Shown in pieces: positions 32,686 through 41,705 of a DNA stretch of 41,961 nt; position 1 is the stretch's first letter; each line of letters starts with the position of its first letter. The stretch is taken from NCBI GenBank assembly GCA_024699005.1, contig JAILQN010000284.1:1-41961 (forward strand). Direction: 5' to 3'. Position numbers and translations under genes: made by a program. Source of the stretch: Clostridia bacterium. Lineage in GTDB: Bacteria > Bacillota_A > Clostridia > Oscillospirales > Acutalibacteraceae. Under the pieces are notes generated by a model that ran no database searches, was not told where the DNA came from, and was given only the letters and a program-made list of their open reading frames with translations.

Positions 32686-35027
32686 TCATTTTTTCTGAAT
32701 GATTGATCTGCTGTAAATACATATTCGCCGGGTTTAACCCTGAGTCTTGCATATCTGCCGTCCAAACCGACAAATTCCACTCCGTCTGCATTTTCCGAGA
32801 CTGTCCCGTCCGCATATATCGGCACACCGTTTGCGTACAATGCGACCGGATCATCCGAAACAAGCGGAACACCCAGCTCACAGACAGTTCCCGGCGGGGA
32901 CGAGAGTTTCACTTCGCTTTTTCCGTTCTGTTTATCGAGACTTATGTCTATCCCGATGTCTCCCCTGACCGACGGCACTACGGCGCTTACTTTATTAAGC
33001 GTACCGAGCTGCGGCTCCGCCCTGTATATACTGTATCCCGGTTCAATGGGACAAATCCCAGCTACCGAGCCTGACAGACAGACCAGCGGTCCGCCGGACC
33101 ATGCGTGATTGTGCGTACCGACGAACAGCCTGAAGTGCTCCCACAGTGTAGTCCATTTTGAGTTGACCATGGCGGAATAGCGGGCTTTCATACGTTCAAG
33201 CGCATCTTCGGCGTACCCCATACAGAACATGGCCTCAAGCACGTACTTTTCCATATACGGACTTGAGTTCCTTCGTTTCTGAAGAACGTTCAGGATCGAC
33301 GGATATTTATCCTTTGAGGCAAGCCCGGACAGTACAGCCAAAGCGTTAGCCCTGTCGTCAGGACGTCTCGTGTCTGTTGAACCGTAATAGTATCTGCCGT
33401 TCCAGAATTTTCTGTCGCAGGCGTCACGGACTTCTTTCATCCGTTCTTCAAGAAACTCGTTGCCTCGGGCCGGTTCAAGTTCTTTGGACATTTTAAGCAC
33501 ACAGCTCATCGCGTAATAATACCAGACGTTTTCCATTACAGGTTTATCGTGATGCATCCCCCAATCGGGCCAGTCCCAGTTTCCCGGTCTGTGGATAACA
33601 AGTCCGTCGTCACCTTTTTTCCACAGCTTAAGATAATCGAGCGCAGGCTCGTATACCTGTTCCAGGAAATCCCTCTCCCCGGTATAGAGATAATATGTCC
33701 ACATCCCCACGACTCCTGCGAGCTGCTGGAAAGGAAGTTCAAAATAACCCTCATTGATCGGGACGACCGTCTGCAGTATCTTATCGCTGCCGTACTCCTC
33801 CGCTTTCCATTTTCGCCACGCCAGCATCCTGTCCACTCCCGCGCGGTACAGGAACCTTGCTTTCGTATCGAGCGCGTAATGGGTCATATGCGCTTCATTA
33901 GTGGAATCCCCCCACCACTGAGCGCGCTCGCGGTCAGGACAGTCCATATAATTATCGCGCATCGTAATGTAGAGTGTATAAAGCGATTTCTTCCAGAGTA
34001 TATCGTAAAAATCATCATCACACGAGAACGATCCCGCGAACTCCGCGTCATATCCGCTCTGGGTATAAGCCAGTTTACGCACTGTCACGCCTTTGGGGAT
34101 GATATAGGTTATCGACTGTGCGCTCATCCAGAGGTAGCCCTCGAATTCCTGCTCGCCCTGTTTTGTGATATAATATGTATTTATCGGATCCGTCCCGTCC
34201 GAGAGCATTGCTATTTCCAGACCGGCGGGAGCGCAGATTTCAAGATAAGGCTGGACCTGCATATTGTAAGGAAGTTCCATCCTGATCTTTGTGTTCTTTT
34301 TTGTCGGAGTGTTTTTATACACGGCATATGCATCATTGTTAACGTACTCCGACCTGTCCAGATATTTCATCTGAGGGATACTTCGCTCCCAGAGTCCGTT
34401 CCATGGGGCGCAGGGAGCCTGACCGGACGTCAGTGCGTTACCCCATGATGAATCGTCGAAATCCGGCGATTCCCAGCCCTCAAACGCCTCGGCAAGACCG
34501 GCGTCATAAAAGTGATGCCCTTCGGGAATACGGTAAGTAGGCGATTCGTTATGCGTCGCCTTTCTGTTCAGAAAACCCGTGTGCGTTTTCGCTTTCCAGC
34601 TGCCGTCTGTTTTCAGAGTGTACTCCCCGATCTGAGCTTCGAGCAAAAAACCCGCCTGCCCGGACGAATGATAAGAATAATAATCGCTTTCGCTTCCGAA
34701 ATACCACCCAAGTACGGCGACGGTATTTTCACCGGCGCGAAGATACGGCGCGATCTCAACTCTCTCAAAATATGTATCATCAGGCGTGGGCCCTCGTTTC
34801 AGGCCCCCGTCGGTGATAACGAGAGTCCCGTTGATCCACAGCCAGTAAGAAGAATCGACGGCTATCCGTGCCCGGACCGTATCGGGTACGGAATCCAGAC
34901 AGAAGTGTTTTCGGAAGCACGCCCAGTTATGCGCTGAGGTATTGTCTTTCGTCCATATCCAGTACGCGATCCACTTTTCGGCAGACGCTCCGTCACGTTT
35001 GATATCATCATAATCTTTTCCGGACAT
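32682..35027 (-). CDS. GH78-like alpha-L-rhamnosidase
   Basis: 781 residues from the ATG at 35027; an in-frame TTG at 35033 sits closer to the GGAGGAG site and is possible. No signal peptide, so cytoplasmic. N-terminal beta-sandwich domains (1-330) include a lectin-like module (VDSSYWLWINGTLV). The (alpha/alpha)6 barrel begins at DCPDRERAQWWGD (362-374), which matches the GH78 consensus much better than the other homologue in this window, and continues with WEHFRL, THNHAWSGGP and an IEPGYSIYRAEPQL C-terminal sandwich. It should release L-rhamnose or a related sugar. It stands alone between its own promoter and that of the pseudokinase operon, about 10 kb from the other rhamnoside genes. Confidence 0.82.
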   Translation of the reverse strand: MSGKDYDDIKRDGASAEKWIAYWIWTKDNTSAHNWACFRKHFCLDSVPDTVRARIAVDSSYWLWINGTLVITDGGLKRGPTPDDTYFERVEIAPYLRAGENTVAVLGWYFGSESDYYSYHSSGQAGFLLEAQIGEYTLKTDGSWKAKTHTGFLNRKATHNESPTYRIPEGHHFYDAGLAEAFEGWESPDFDDSSWGNALTSGQAPCAPWNGLWERSIPQMKYLDRSEYVNNDAYAVYKNTPTKKNTKIRMELPYNMQVQPYLEICAPAGLEIAMLSDGTDPINTYYITKQGEQEFEGYLWMSAQSITYIIPKGVTVRKLAYTQSGYDAEFAGSFSCDDDFYDILWKKSLYTLYITMRDNYMDCPDRERAQWWGDSTNEAHMTHYALDTKARFLYRAGVDRMLAWRKWKAEEYGSDKILQTVVPINEGYFELPFQQLAGVVGMWTYYLYTGERDFLEQVYEPALDYLKLWKKGDDGLVIHRPGNWDWPDWGMHHDKPVMENVWYYYAMSCVLKMSKELEPARGNEFLEERMKEVRDACDRKFWNGRYYYGSTDTRRPDDRANALAVLSGLASKDKYPSILNVLQKRRNSSPYMEKYVLEAMFCMGYAEDALERMKARYSAMVNSKWTTLWEHFRLFVGTHNHAWSGGPLVCLSGSVAGICPIEPGYSIYRAEPQLGTLNKVSAVVPSVRGDIGIDISLDKQNGKSEVKLSSPPGTVCELGVPLVSDDPVALYANGVPIYADGTVSENADGVEFVGLDGRYARLRVKPGEYVFTADQSFRKND

Positions 35028-35061
35028 ATTCAAGTTTTCTCCTCCGTATTTTCATACTTTT

Positions 35062-35090
35062 ATTTTACACTTCAATTGACAGTATTTCAA
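35062..35090 (-). promoter_or_regulatory. Promoter of the second rhamnosidase gene
   Basis: On the minus strand TTGAAA (35090-35085), 17 nt, TAAAAT (35067-35062), with a predicted start near 35055. It is divergent from the GH3 promoter within a 160-bp AT-rich gap. Confidence 0.55.
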
Positions 35091-35126
35091 CCCTGCTTTT
35101 TATTTCAAATTCTTTTAAATATTATA

Positions 35127-35155
35127 TTGTAATATCTTTTCTAATGTGATATAAT
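35127..35155 (+). promoter_or_regulatory. Promoter of the GH3-GDSL operon
   Basis: TTGTAA (35127-35132), 17 nt, TATAAT (35150-35155). The start would be near 35162, with a leader of about 30 nt that includes GAAGG before the ATG at 35192. Confidence 0.6.
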
Positions 35156-35191
35156 TATAAAACAAAATAATATATATGAAGGCGCAGTATT

Positions 35192-36862
35192 ATGAGTAAT
35201 TTTCTTACGGATCTCGCCATGCGGGTCATGGTTATCAAGGGCAACGGCAGTCTGAAGCTTCTTCAGAATGCTGCAAAAAATCCCATGGAGCAGAACTATG
35301 CTTTGCTGCAGAAAATCATCGCTGATAACCGTGATACCGAATATGGCAGGCAACACGGCTTTGCCGATATCAAAACCATCGAGGATTTCCGCAAAAACGT
35401 TCCGATTTCGGAGTACGAGGACTTTGCCCCCTATATCGAACGCACGAAAGAGGGAGAAACGAACGTCCTTACAGCGTCGGAGATCCTCGGATATTCGCGT
35501 ACATCCGGCTCATCCGGAGTGCCGAAGTACATTCCCGCCACGAAAGCGTCGCTTGACGCTTACGTCAAATATACCTGGACAAGGGCTCTTGCGCTCGGCG
35601 CGGCGGAACTTAAGAAACAGGGCAAAAAATACAAACCGGGCAGAGGTGTTTTCCTCTCCCCCGCTACTAACGAGACCCTGCCCAACGGTGTTCTGTGCAG
35701 CAACATCGCAGAGATAGGCGCAAGGGAATACGGTTTCGTATACCCCTATATCCTCACAGTTCCGGAAAAACGTCTGTTCGACGTCCATGACGGCGACTAT
35801 ATTTACAATATTTATCGCTTCGCTCTCGCCGATCCGGACGTCACCTTCATATTCTCCGTTTTCTTCAGCATAAACGTCAGTCAGATGGCGTACCTCATGA
35901 AGAATTGGGAGCTTATCGTAAACGATATTGAACGCGGCACGATAGACGACAGCATAGATATGAAGCCCGAGATCCGCGAAAGGCTGCTCAAAAAAATCAA
36001 GCCCCTTCCGGAGCGGGCGGCATATCTGAGGCGTCAATTCGAACAGGGCTTTGACGAAACCATCTTTAAACGCCTGTGGCCGAATCTGACTGTCATTTGC
36101 AGCATAGGCAACGCATCGTTCAAGCCCGCCGCCGAATACATAAGGAAATACGCAAAAGGCATTCCGTTTGATTTTTCCATCTACGGCGCGTCCGAGGGGC
36201 TTATCGCCGCCTGCTATGAGCTTGAGAGCACAGACATGCAGCTTCTTGTGGACAGCTGTTTCTATGAGTTTATCGATATTGACAACGATAACAAGGTGAT
36301 CACCCTTGATGAACTTGAGGAAGGCAAAAAATACGAGATCCTGATCACTACTCAGGCGGGTCTTTACCGTTATCATCTTAAAGACGTTCTGACTGTAAAG
36401 GGCTTCCGCGGCAAATGCCCGATAATGGAATTTGTATTCCGTAAAGGGCAGATGTTCAACATCGCCGGCGAAAAGTTCAGCGAGGAAGACGCCCGCAACA
36501 CCATAGAGGAGCTGGAACGCGCAAGGAATATCAAGATCGACCACTGGATCTTTTATCATGACGACAGCGTTGTTCCGAACCGTTACGGCCTTATCGTTGA
36601 ATCGGACGCCGATATTGACTGGGACAGTGCCGTGGACGAGCTTGAGGGGTATATGGGTAATTTCAACAAGCGTTATTCCTCTCAGCGCCAAAAGGCTTTC
36701 ATCGAAAGGCTGAAGATCTATTTCCAGGAGCCCGGCACTCACGATGAATGGGCAAAACGCCTGATAGCGCAGGGGGCGGCAGCCGCTCAGATAAAACCCG
36801 TCCATTCGCTTGACAATGAAACAAAACGGGAGTTCTTCCTTTCCCGTATCATAAATAAATAA
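35192..36862 (+). CDS. GH3-family acyl-adenylate-forming enzyme
   Basis: 556 residues, the length and pattern of the GH3 auxin-responsive (JAR1-like) superfamily of acyl-acid amido synthetases. The ATP-binding loop TSGSSGVPK is at 104-112, the YGASEG motif at 331-336 and the YRYHLKDV motif at 392-399, all in family order, with a mobile C-terminal domain (about 430-556). GH3 enzymes adenylate a carboxylic acid and usually conjugate it to an amino acid; in plants the acids are hormones. The role of bacterial members is largely unknown. It is cytoplasmic, with its own promoter, 11 bp upstream of a secreted GDSL-type esterase gene, so a linked product or substrate is plausible. Confidence 0.87.
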   Translation: MSNFLTDLAMRVMVIKGNGSLKLLQNAAKNPMEQNYALLQKIIADNRDTEYGRQHGFADIKTIEDFRKNVPISEYEDFAPYIERTKEGETNVLTASEILGYSRTSGSSGVPKYIPATKASLDAYVKYTWTRALALGAAELKKQGKKYKPGRGVFLSPATNETLPNGVLCSNIAEIGAREYGFVYPYILTVPEKRLFDVHDGDYIYNIYRFALADPDVTFIFSVFFSINVSQMAYLMKNWELIVNDIERGTIDDSIDMKPEIRERLLKKIKPLPERAAYLRRQFEQGFDETIFKRLWPNLTVICSIGNASFKPAAEYIRKYAKGIPFDFSIYGASEGLIAACYELESTDMQLLVDSCFYEFIDIDNDNKVITLDELEEGKKYEILITTQAGLYRYHLKDVLTVKGFRGKCPIMEFVFRKGQMFNIAGEKFSEEDARNTIEELERARNIKIDHWIFYHDDSVVPNRYGLIVESDADIDWDSAVDELEGYMGNFNKRYSSQRQKAFIERLKIYFQEPGTHDEWAKRLIAQGAAAAQIKPVHSLDNETKREFFLSRIINK

Positions 36863-36873
36863 GGAGCACCATC

Positions 36874-38289
36874 ATGAAAAGAACATTTAAAAAGACAATC
36901 TCGATCCTGCTGACTGCGCTTATGCTTTTCGCGTGCGTGTCGATCGGCGTATCCGCGGCGACAAAAGAGACCGTATATCAGTACGGCAAAGCGGGCGGTT
37001 ATCTCGCCATAGGCGACAGTATCTCCCGCGGCTGCGGCGCGGACGGCTTCTACATCGACCAGGACAAAGCCGAAGGCGGACAGTATGACGAATACTTCCT
37101 GCGCAACGTTGTCGGCGCCGTCCCCACTCAGATAGCCGAGGCTGTAGGATGCACGATGCCCGAGCTTATGGAGGAACAGGATGCCACGTTCTGGCCCTTC
37201 TGCTACCCCGGCATGACCACTGCCGTCACCCTCGACCTGATGGGCATTGAAGACAACTATACCGACGATAAACTCAAATATTCCTATTATAAAGACATGC
37301 TTGAGTACTTCGGGTGGGAAGGTTCCGCTGTCGGCGCCAAGGGCGAGACCTATGATCCGGATACCTGCGGCAAATGCGGCAATATCATAGAACTCATACA
37401 GCAATGCGACCTTATCACCTTACAGCTCGGCATGTGCGACATTTTCTACCGTGCTTACCGCATCGTATCCAACGGCGGCATGCTCGCTGACGGACTGCAG
37501 TTTGATCTGAGCTCCACAGACGCGATCAAGAGCCTTCTGGAAACCGCCATTACCGAAATGAAAGCCGGTTACGATTACTGGGAGAGCCATTATACAATGA
37601 TCCTGGACAGGCTGTTTGAACTCAACCCGGACGTCACGCTGGTCATGGTAGGTTCTTTCAACGTTGTCGATCAGCTTACCATAGCGGATGAAACAATGGC
37701 TCCGATCGGTAATATCATAAACATCATTACCGATAACATGAACAAAAAATACGTCCAGTGGGAAAAGGAATACAAGAGCAAGGGATTCAACGTCAGTTAC
37801 GCCGACGTAAGCAATACCGAGACTCAGGCATGCGAGAACGACTGGTCCATACTGGGAGATTTCAAGGACAATACCTTCACCGGCACCCATCCCACTCAGA
37901 AGGGCTACGATTATATGGTCCGTCAGATCCTTCTGCAGCTTCCCGAATACGAGACTGTCGGCGATATCAAGGTCGACCTCGGCCGCTTTGATAAAGTCGA
38001 TTACGTTCTTGTCAACGGCATACCCGTAACGAATTACACGATGGACGGCTTCAATCTCATCATCCCCTATTCCGGGCCGCTTGTCACAAGCCTTACGATA
38101 GCTGTCAAGAATGATGACGGAACTGTGGCCATGCAGTATTATACCCTTGACTATAACTGGGGCAACGGCTATACCGCTCACAGGGTATACGGCAAAAACG
38201 ACGTAAAAGGATATCTCCTGCGTCCGTTCGAGCTTCTCAAGAAGCTTTTCAATATGATCGTTGACGCGATAAAGGGTCTGTTCAGCTGA
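36874..38289 (+). CDS. Secreted SGNH/GDSL-type hydrolase
   Basis: 471 residues. A signal peptide (1-28, cut after VSA) leads into an SGNH fold: block I AIGDSIS with nucleophile Ser49, block II around YPGMTT, block III LGMCD near 185-189 where most members have GxND (the oxyanion Asn is Cys here), and the catalytic His339 in GTHPTQKG. A beta-sandwich region (about 362-440) and an amphipathic C-terminal helix (YLLRPFELLKKLFNMIVDAIKG) follow; the helix may bind the membrane. It likely removes ester groups from a glycan or lipid outside the cell. AAGGAG precedes the ATG, 11 bp after the GH3 gene. Confidence 0.8.
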   Translation: MKRTFKKTISILLTALMLFACVSIGVSAATKETVYQYGKAGGYLAIGDSISRGCGADGFYIDQDKAEGGQYDEYFLRNVVGAVPTQIAEAVGCTMPELMEEQDATFWPFCYPGMTTAVTLDLMGIEDNYTDDKLKYSYYKDMLEYFGWEGSAVGAKGETYDPDTCGKCGNIIELIQQCDLITLQLGMCDIFYRAYRIVSNGGMLADGLQFDLSSTDAIKSLLETAITEMKAGYDYWESHYTMILDRLFELNPDVTLVMVGSFNVVDQLTIADETMAPIGNIINIITDNMNKKYVQWEKEYKSKGFNVSYADVSNTETQACENDWSILGDFKDNTFTGTHPTQKGYDYMVRQILLQLPEYETVGDIKVDLGRFDKVDYVLVNGIPVTNYTMDGFNLIIPYSGPLVTSLTIAVKNDDGTVAMQYYTLDYNWGNGYTAHRVYGKNDVKGYLLRPFELLKKLFNMIVDAIKGLFS

Positions 38290-38296
38290 TATACAT

Positions 38297-38327
38297 GGGG
38301 CTGTAAAATTAAGATTTTTACAGCCCC
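38297..38327 (+). terminator. Strong hairpin after the GDSL gene
   Basis: GGGGCTGTAAAA and TTTTACAGCCCC pair perfectly over 12 bp with a 7-nt loop, 8 bp after the stop codon. The sequence after it (GGATTTATATTC) is only moderately T-rich, so it may attenuate rather than fully stop transcription into the LCP gene, which starts 20 bp later. Confidence 0.55.
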
Positions 38328-38347
38328 GGATTTATATTCTGAGTTTT

Positions 38348-39349
38348 ATGAGCATCGGAAAAAGCAAACGATACAAAAGATTAAGAAGAACGCTGCTGAT
38401 CATCTTTCTAGTCGTCGCGGTGATAATCGGCGTGTCTTACCTTGTATCCAGCCGCTACCTGAACAAAATCAACCGCGTGGACGATACTTATACGATTCCG
38501 GCGCAGCAAGAGGATTTCGAGACCGACGAAAACAACGGTCTGGAGGAAATGGAGCCGGAAGAGGTCACCTGGAAACGCACCGAGCCGCTTATTGACGAGG
38601 ATCTTCTCAACTTTCTTCTGGTCGGACAGGATAAGCGTCCGGGCGAAGGCAGACAGCGCTCGGACACCATGATAGTCATCAGTATAAATTCCAAAACGAA
38701 AGAGATCTCCATGATCTCGTTCCTGAGAGACCTTTACGTTCAGATCCCGGGCTATTCCGACAACCGTCTTAACGCGGCTTACGCATTCGGCGGTTTCCCG
38801 CTGCTCATATCCGCGCTGTATACCAACTTCGGCATCTCCATAGACGGCTCTTTTGAGATCGATTTCGAGGGGTTCCGCACGCTTATCAACCAGATTGGCG
38901 GTATTGATATTAACCTGACCGAAGGTGAAGCGGCGATAGTAGGCAGTCCGACAAAGGCGGGCATGAATCACCTGGACGGCAGGCAGGCGCTCATCTACGC
39001 AAGGATAAGGAAGATCGGCACCGATTTTGCCCGTACCGGGCGCCAGAGAGCTGTACTTATGGCGTGCTACGAAAAGATCAAACAGAAAAGCTTTTCCGAG
39101 ATAAACGACTTGATAGGCACGGCATTGCCCTATATTACCACCGATATGTCCAACCGGGACATTTACGGCACGGTTTTCAAGCTTTTTTCTCTTATCGGCT
39201 CTGTCAAAATCAATTCCTATTTCATCCCGCCGGAAGGCACTTACGAAAACAAATACATACGCGGGATGGCCATACTGTACCCCGATCTTGCCGCAATCAG
39301 GGATATCCTCGCGGAGGAATATCTTCCGCTCAAACGGGCAAGGGATTGA
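38348..39349 (+). CDS. LCP (LytR-CpsA-Psr) family wall polymer ligase
   Basis: 333 residues. A basic N-terminus and one membrane helix (about 15-33), then an acidic linker (50-75) and the extracellular LCP domain (about 85-270) with the landmarks LLVGQDKRPGEGRQRSDTMI, ISFLRDLYVQIPG, NRLNAAYAFGG and the GRQALIYARIRK segment carrying conserved arginines. The family transfers lipid-linked anionic glycans such as teichoic acid or capsule to peptidoglycan. No strong ribosome binding site is visible, and it may depend partly on read-through from the GDSL gene. The acyltransferase and glycosyltransferase that follow fit a glycan-assembly theme. Confidence 0.9.
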   Translation: MSIGKSKRYKRLRRTLLIIFLVVAVIIGVSYLVSSRYLNKINRVDDTYTIPAQQEDFETDENNGLEEMEPEEVTWKRTEPLIDEDLLNFLLVGQDKRPGEGRQRSDTMIVISINSKTKEISMISFLRDLYVQIPGYSDNRLNAAYAFGGFPLLISALYTNFGISIDGSFEIDFEGFRTLINQIGGIDINLTEGEAAIVGSPTKAGMNHLDGRQALIYARIRKIGTDFARTGRQRAVLMACYEKIKQKSFSEINDLIGTALPYITTDMSNRDIYGTVFKLFSLIGSVKINSYFIPPEGTYENKYIRGMAILYPDLAAIRDILAEEYLPLKRARD

Positions 39350-39374
39350 ATCTCTTACAAGATAACAAATCCAC

Positions 39375-39408
39375 ATTGGGGCAGTATTACGTTTTATGCT
39401 GTCCCAAT
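39375..39408 (+). terminator. Candidate terminator after the LCP gene
   Basis: ATTGGGGCAG and CTGTCCCAAT pair over 10 bp with one G-T wobble and a 14-nt loop, 25 bp after the stop. The following TATTGATT has few Ts. A TATAAT at 39420-39425, without a clear -35, could start transcription of the next gene. Confidence 0.4.
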
Positions 39409-39451
39409 TATTGATTCAGTATAATAAAAAATCTTACAACACACCAGCATC

Positions 39452-40492
39452 ATGAATAGTACATCTTCCAGAATACAGTATTTTGATTATCTTCGCATTG
39501 CAGCTGTATTTAGCGTGATTTTGCTGCATATTCAGGCCGTTCACATTTGGGAGCATATCGGCACTCCGGTTTTTTTCGTTTATGATTTCTTTAACTCGAT
39601 CACCCGTTGGTGTGTTCCAATTTTTGTAATGATCTCCGGCGCGCTGTTTCTCGACCCGGAAAGAGATATTCAGATCGGCAGACTCCATAAAAAAAATCTT
39701 TTGCGCATTATTACTGCATTTGCATTCTGGTCGTCACTGTATGCTCTTGTTGATTATATTGAAGGAATGCGTCTGCGTGATGCCGTCTTTAATATAGCGC
39801 GAGGTCATTATCATTTATGGTATTTACTGATGCTGGCAGGTTTATATCTTGTTGTCCCTATATTACGCAAAGTTACCGAGTCAAAGAAATTAACGGAATA
39901 CTTTCTGATATTGTGGTTTATTTTAGTGTTATGCCTTAGGACAATTATTTATCTGGCGGGTTTTCTGGGCCATTCATTTTCAGATCTTTTTTCCGATATC
40001 TCTGATAAGCTTAATTTTTGTGTCGCAGGCGGGTATTCCGGGTATTTTGTGATCGGTTATTGGCTTAATCATTATGAAATATCAAAACGGAATCGTATTT
40101 TGATTTACTGTTTGGGTCTGGCGGGTCTGATCGCGACATTTGTTTTACCTTTGTCATACTATAATTTAAAAGGAAATCCGACCATTAATTTTAATGAAAA
40201 TCTGACGGTAAATGTTTTCTTTTTATCCGTAGCGGTTTTTGTATTTTTCAAGTATAATATAAATAATCTCAGAACAAATATTATTGTCAGCACGCTCTCT
40301 GAATGTTCTTTCGGAATATATCTTGTTCACCTTCTGATCCTTGAGTTCTTTGAAAGACATCTTGGGTTCGACTCCGATTCTTTCTGGCCGGGCGCCTCAA
40401 TCCCCGTTCTTGCAATCAGTGTTTTTCTGATTTCTTTTATAAACACCTTCATCCTGAGAAAAATCCCATTTTTAAACAAATATATTGTATAA
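39452..40492 (+). CDS. Acyltransferase-3 family membrane protein
   Basis: 346 residues with about ten membrane helices. The family landmarks are YFDYLRIAAVFSVILLH at 10-26 (catalytic-type His near the end of the first helix), a WCVPIFVMISGALF segment at 53-66 and HLWYLLMLAGLYLVVP near 120. These proteins acetylate or succinylate sugars in surface polysaccharides using cytoplasmic acyl-CoA. The DNA is clearly more AT-rich than the GH3, GDSL and LCP genes before it, with many TTT, ATT and AAA codons, a sign of separate origin. It lies 34 bp before a glycosyltransferase gene and probably forms a unit with it. Confidence 0.85.
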   Translation: MNSTSSRIQYFDYLRIAAVFSVILLHIQAVHIWEHIGTPVFFVYDFFNSITRWCVPIFVMISGALFLDPERDIQIGRLHKKNLLRIITAFAFWSSLYALVDYIEGMRLRDAVFNIARGHYHLWYLLMLAGLYLVVPILRKVTESKKLTEYFLILWFILVLCLRTIIYLAGFLGHSFSDLFSDISDKLNFCVAGGYSGYFVIGYWLNHYEISKRNRILIYCLGLAGLIATFVLPLSYYNLKGNPTINFNENLTVNVFFLSVAVFVFFKYNINNLRTNIIVSTLSECSFGIYLVHLLILEFFERHLGFDSDSFWPGASIPVLAISVFLISFINTFILRKIPFLNKYIV

Positions 40493-40526
40493 GCATTAAC
40501 GATAAGAATAATAACGGAGGTTCTGT

Positions 40527-41636
40527 ATGAATATCCTGGTCATGGCGGAATTCCGCGCTGAATGCAGCGGAAATTTTATAAATTCCCTGCTTGCGCTTGC
40601 TGATTATTGCAGATCGCAGGGCGACAAAACCTGTTTTTTGTTTCCGCTTCTTGACGACGGTTCCGAAACGAACTGGATGGATTATATCCGCAAATCCGGA
40701 TATACTGTTTACACATTTGATCACAAAACAGTAAACGCGAAAGAGTTTTTGACCGCATTGATCAAAAAAGAACAGATCGATCTTATCCATTCCCATTTCA
40801 GCTGTATGCACACAACTCTGCTTTGGGACAAAGATATCCATAAAATGACGAAGATCCTGTTCCATGATCATATGGATTATACCGCAGGACAGCCGGAAAA
40901 GCCGCAAATACAAAAGCAGAAAAAGCTTGCAAAAAGATATCGTGAATACGGCATAGGCGTCATTTCGGTTATGAAGAAGAAAAACCGCGGTTATGCTGCA
41001 GTTCCGAAACACAAATATATACCGAACGGACTGACTCTTCAGAGAAATGTCGAAAGATCCCTTTCAAGAGAAGAATACAGACAAAAACTCGGTTTGTCCG
41101 AAGATGATCATCTTTGTCTGTTTCTCGGCTGGGATATATACAGAAAAGGCGTCGATACGGCTATAAAAGGCGTATTAAAATGCAGAGAAACAAATAAGAA
41201 TATATATCTCGGTATTGTAGGTTTCGGCACGGAACCGTCCCCGGAACAGATTGAAACAATAGAGAAATATCTTGGATTCAGCCCTTTCTGCAAAGGGATC
41301 CGATTCCTCGATACGGAAGAAGACATGTTCGCCTTACACAGAGCCTCGGATGTATGTATCTCCGCAAGCAGAACGGAAGCCTTCTCTTACGGACTTCTGG
41401 AAGCTATTTCACAGAATGTTCCCATTGCTGTCAGTGATATTCCGGGCACGAAATGGTCGGCAAAATACTCCAAATGCATGTTGTTTGAAACCGAATCCCC
41501 GGATGACCTCGCGCGCGTTGTATTAAAGCTTTTACCCTTGAGAAACACCGAATCGAACCGCGATAAAATAACAGACAAATATAATATAGATACCTGGTGT
41601 CAAAAAGTGTATAAAATGTATCTGAAGATGGTATAG
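40527..41636 (+). CDS. GT4-family glycosyltransferase
   Basis: 369 residues, GT-B fold without membrane helices. The N-terminal domain has LIHSHFS (87-93); the donor-binding domain has KYIPNG (163-168), LGWDIYRKGVD (200-210, the loop before the nucleotide-sugar site) and the E-x7-E pair Glu284/Glu292 in SRTEAFSYGLLEA. It adds a sugar from a nucleotide donor to a lipid-linked or surface glycan; donor and acceptor are not deducible. ACGGAGG lies before the ATG. It pairs with the acyltransferase just upstream and ends at a strong terminator. Confidence 0.88.
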   Translation: MNILVMAEFRAECSGNFINSLLALADYCRSQGDKTCFLFPLLDDGSETNWMDYIRKSGYTVYTFDHKTVNAKEFLTALIKKEQIDLIHSHFSCMHTTLLWDKDIHKMTKILFHDHMDYTAGQPEKPQIQKQKKLAKRYREYGIGVISVMKKKNRGYAAVPKHKYIPNGLTLQRNVERSLSREEYRQKLGLSEDDHLCLFLGWDIYRKGVDTAIKGVLKCRETNKNIYLGIVGFGTEPSPEQIETIEKYLGFSPFCKGIRFLDTEEDMFALHRASDVCISASRTEAFSYGLLEAISQNVPIAVSDIPGTKWSAKYSKCMLFETESPDDLARVVLKLLPLRNTESNRDKITDKYNIDTWCQKVYKMYLKMV

Positions 41637-41669
41637 TTCAAAAAAGATACAGCAAAATACAAAAAGTAA

Positions 41670-41705
41670 AAACCCGGATTTCTCATTCAGAAGAAATCCG
41701 GGTTT
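41670..41705. terminator. Bidirectional terminator between convergent genes
   Basis: AAACCCGGATTTCT and AGAAATCCGGGTTT form a perfect 14-bp stem with an 8-nt loop. On the minus strand it is followed by TTTTTACTTTTTG, a good T-run for the PqqD-like gene, whose stop codon lies inside the stem. On the plus strand it lies 33 bp after the glycosyltransferase stop and is followed by only ATT. Confidence 0.85.

Noticed and set aside
35510..36805. Long open frame of 431 codons antisense to the GH3 gene
   Set aside because: It is fully nested opposite a gene with clear family motifs, has no motif of its own and reflects codon bias of the real gene.
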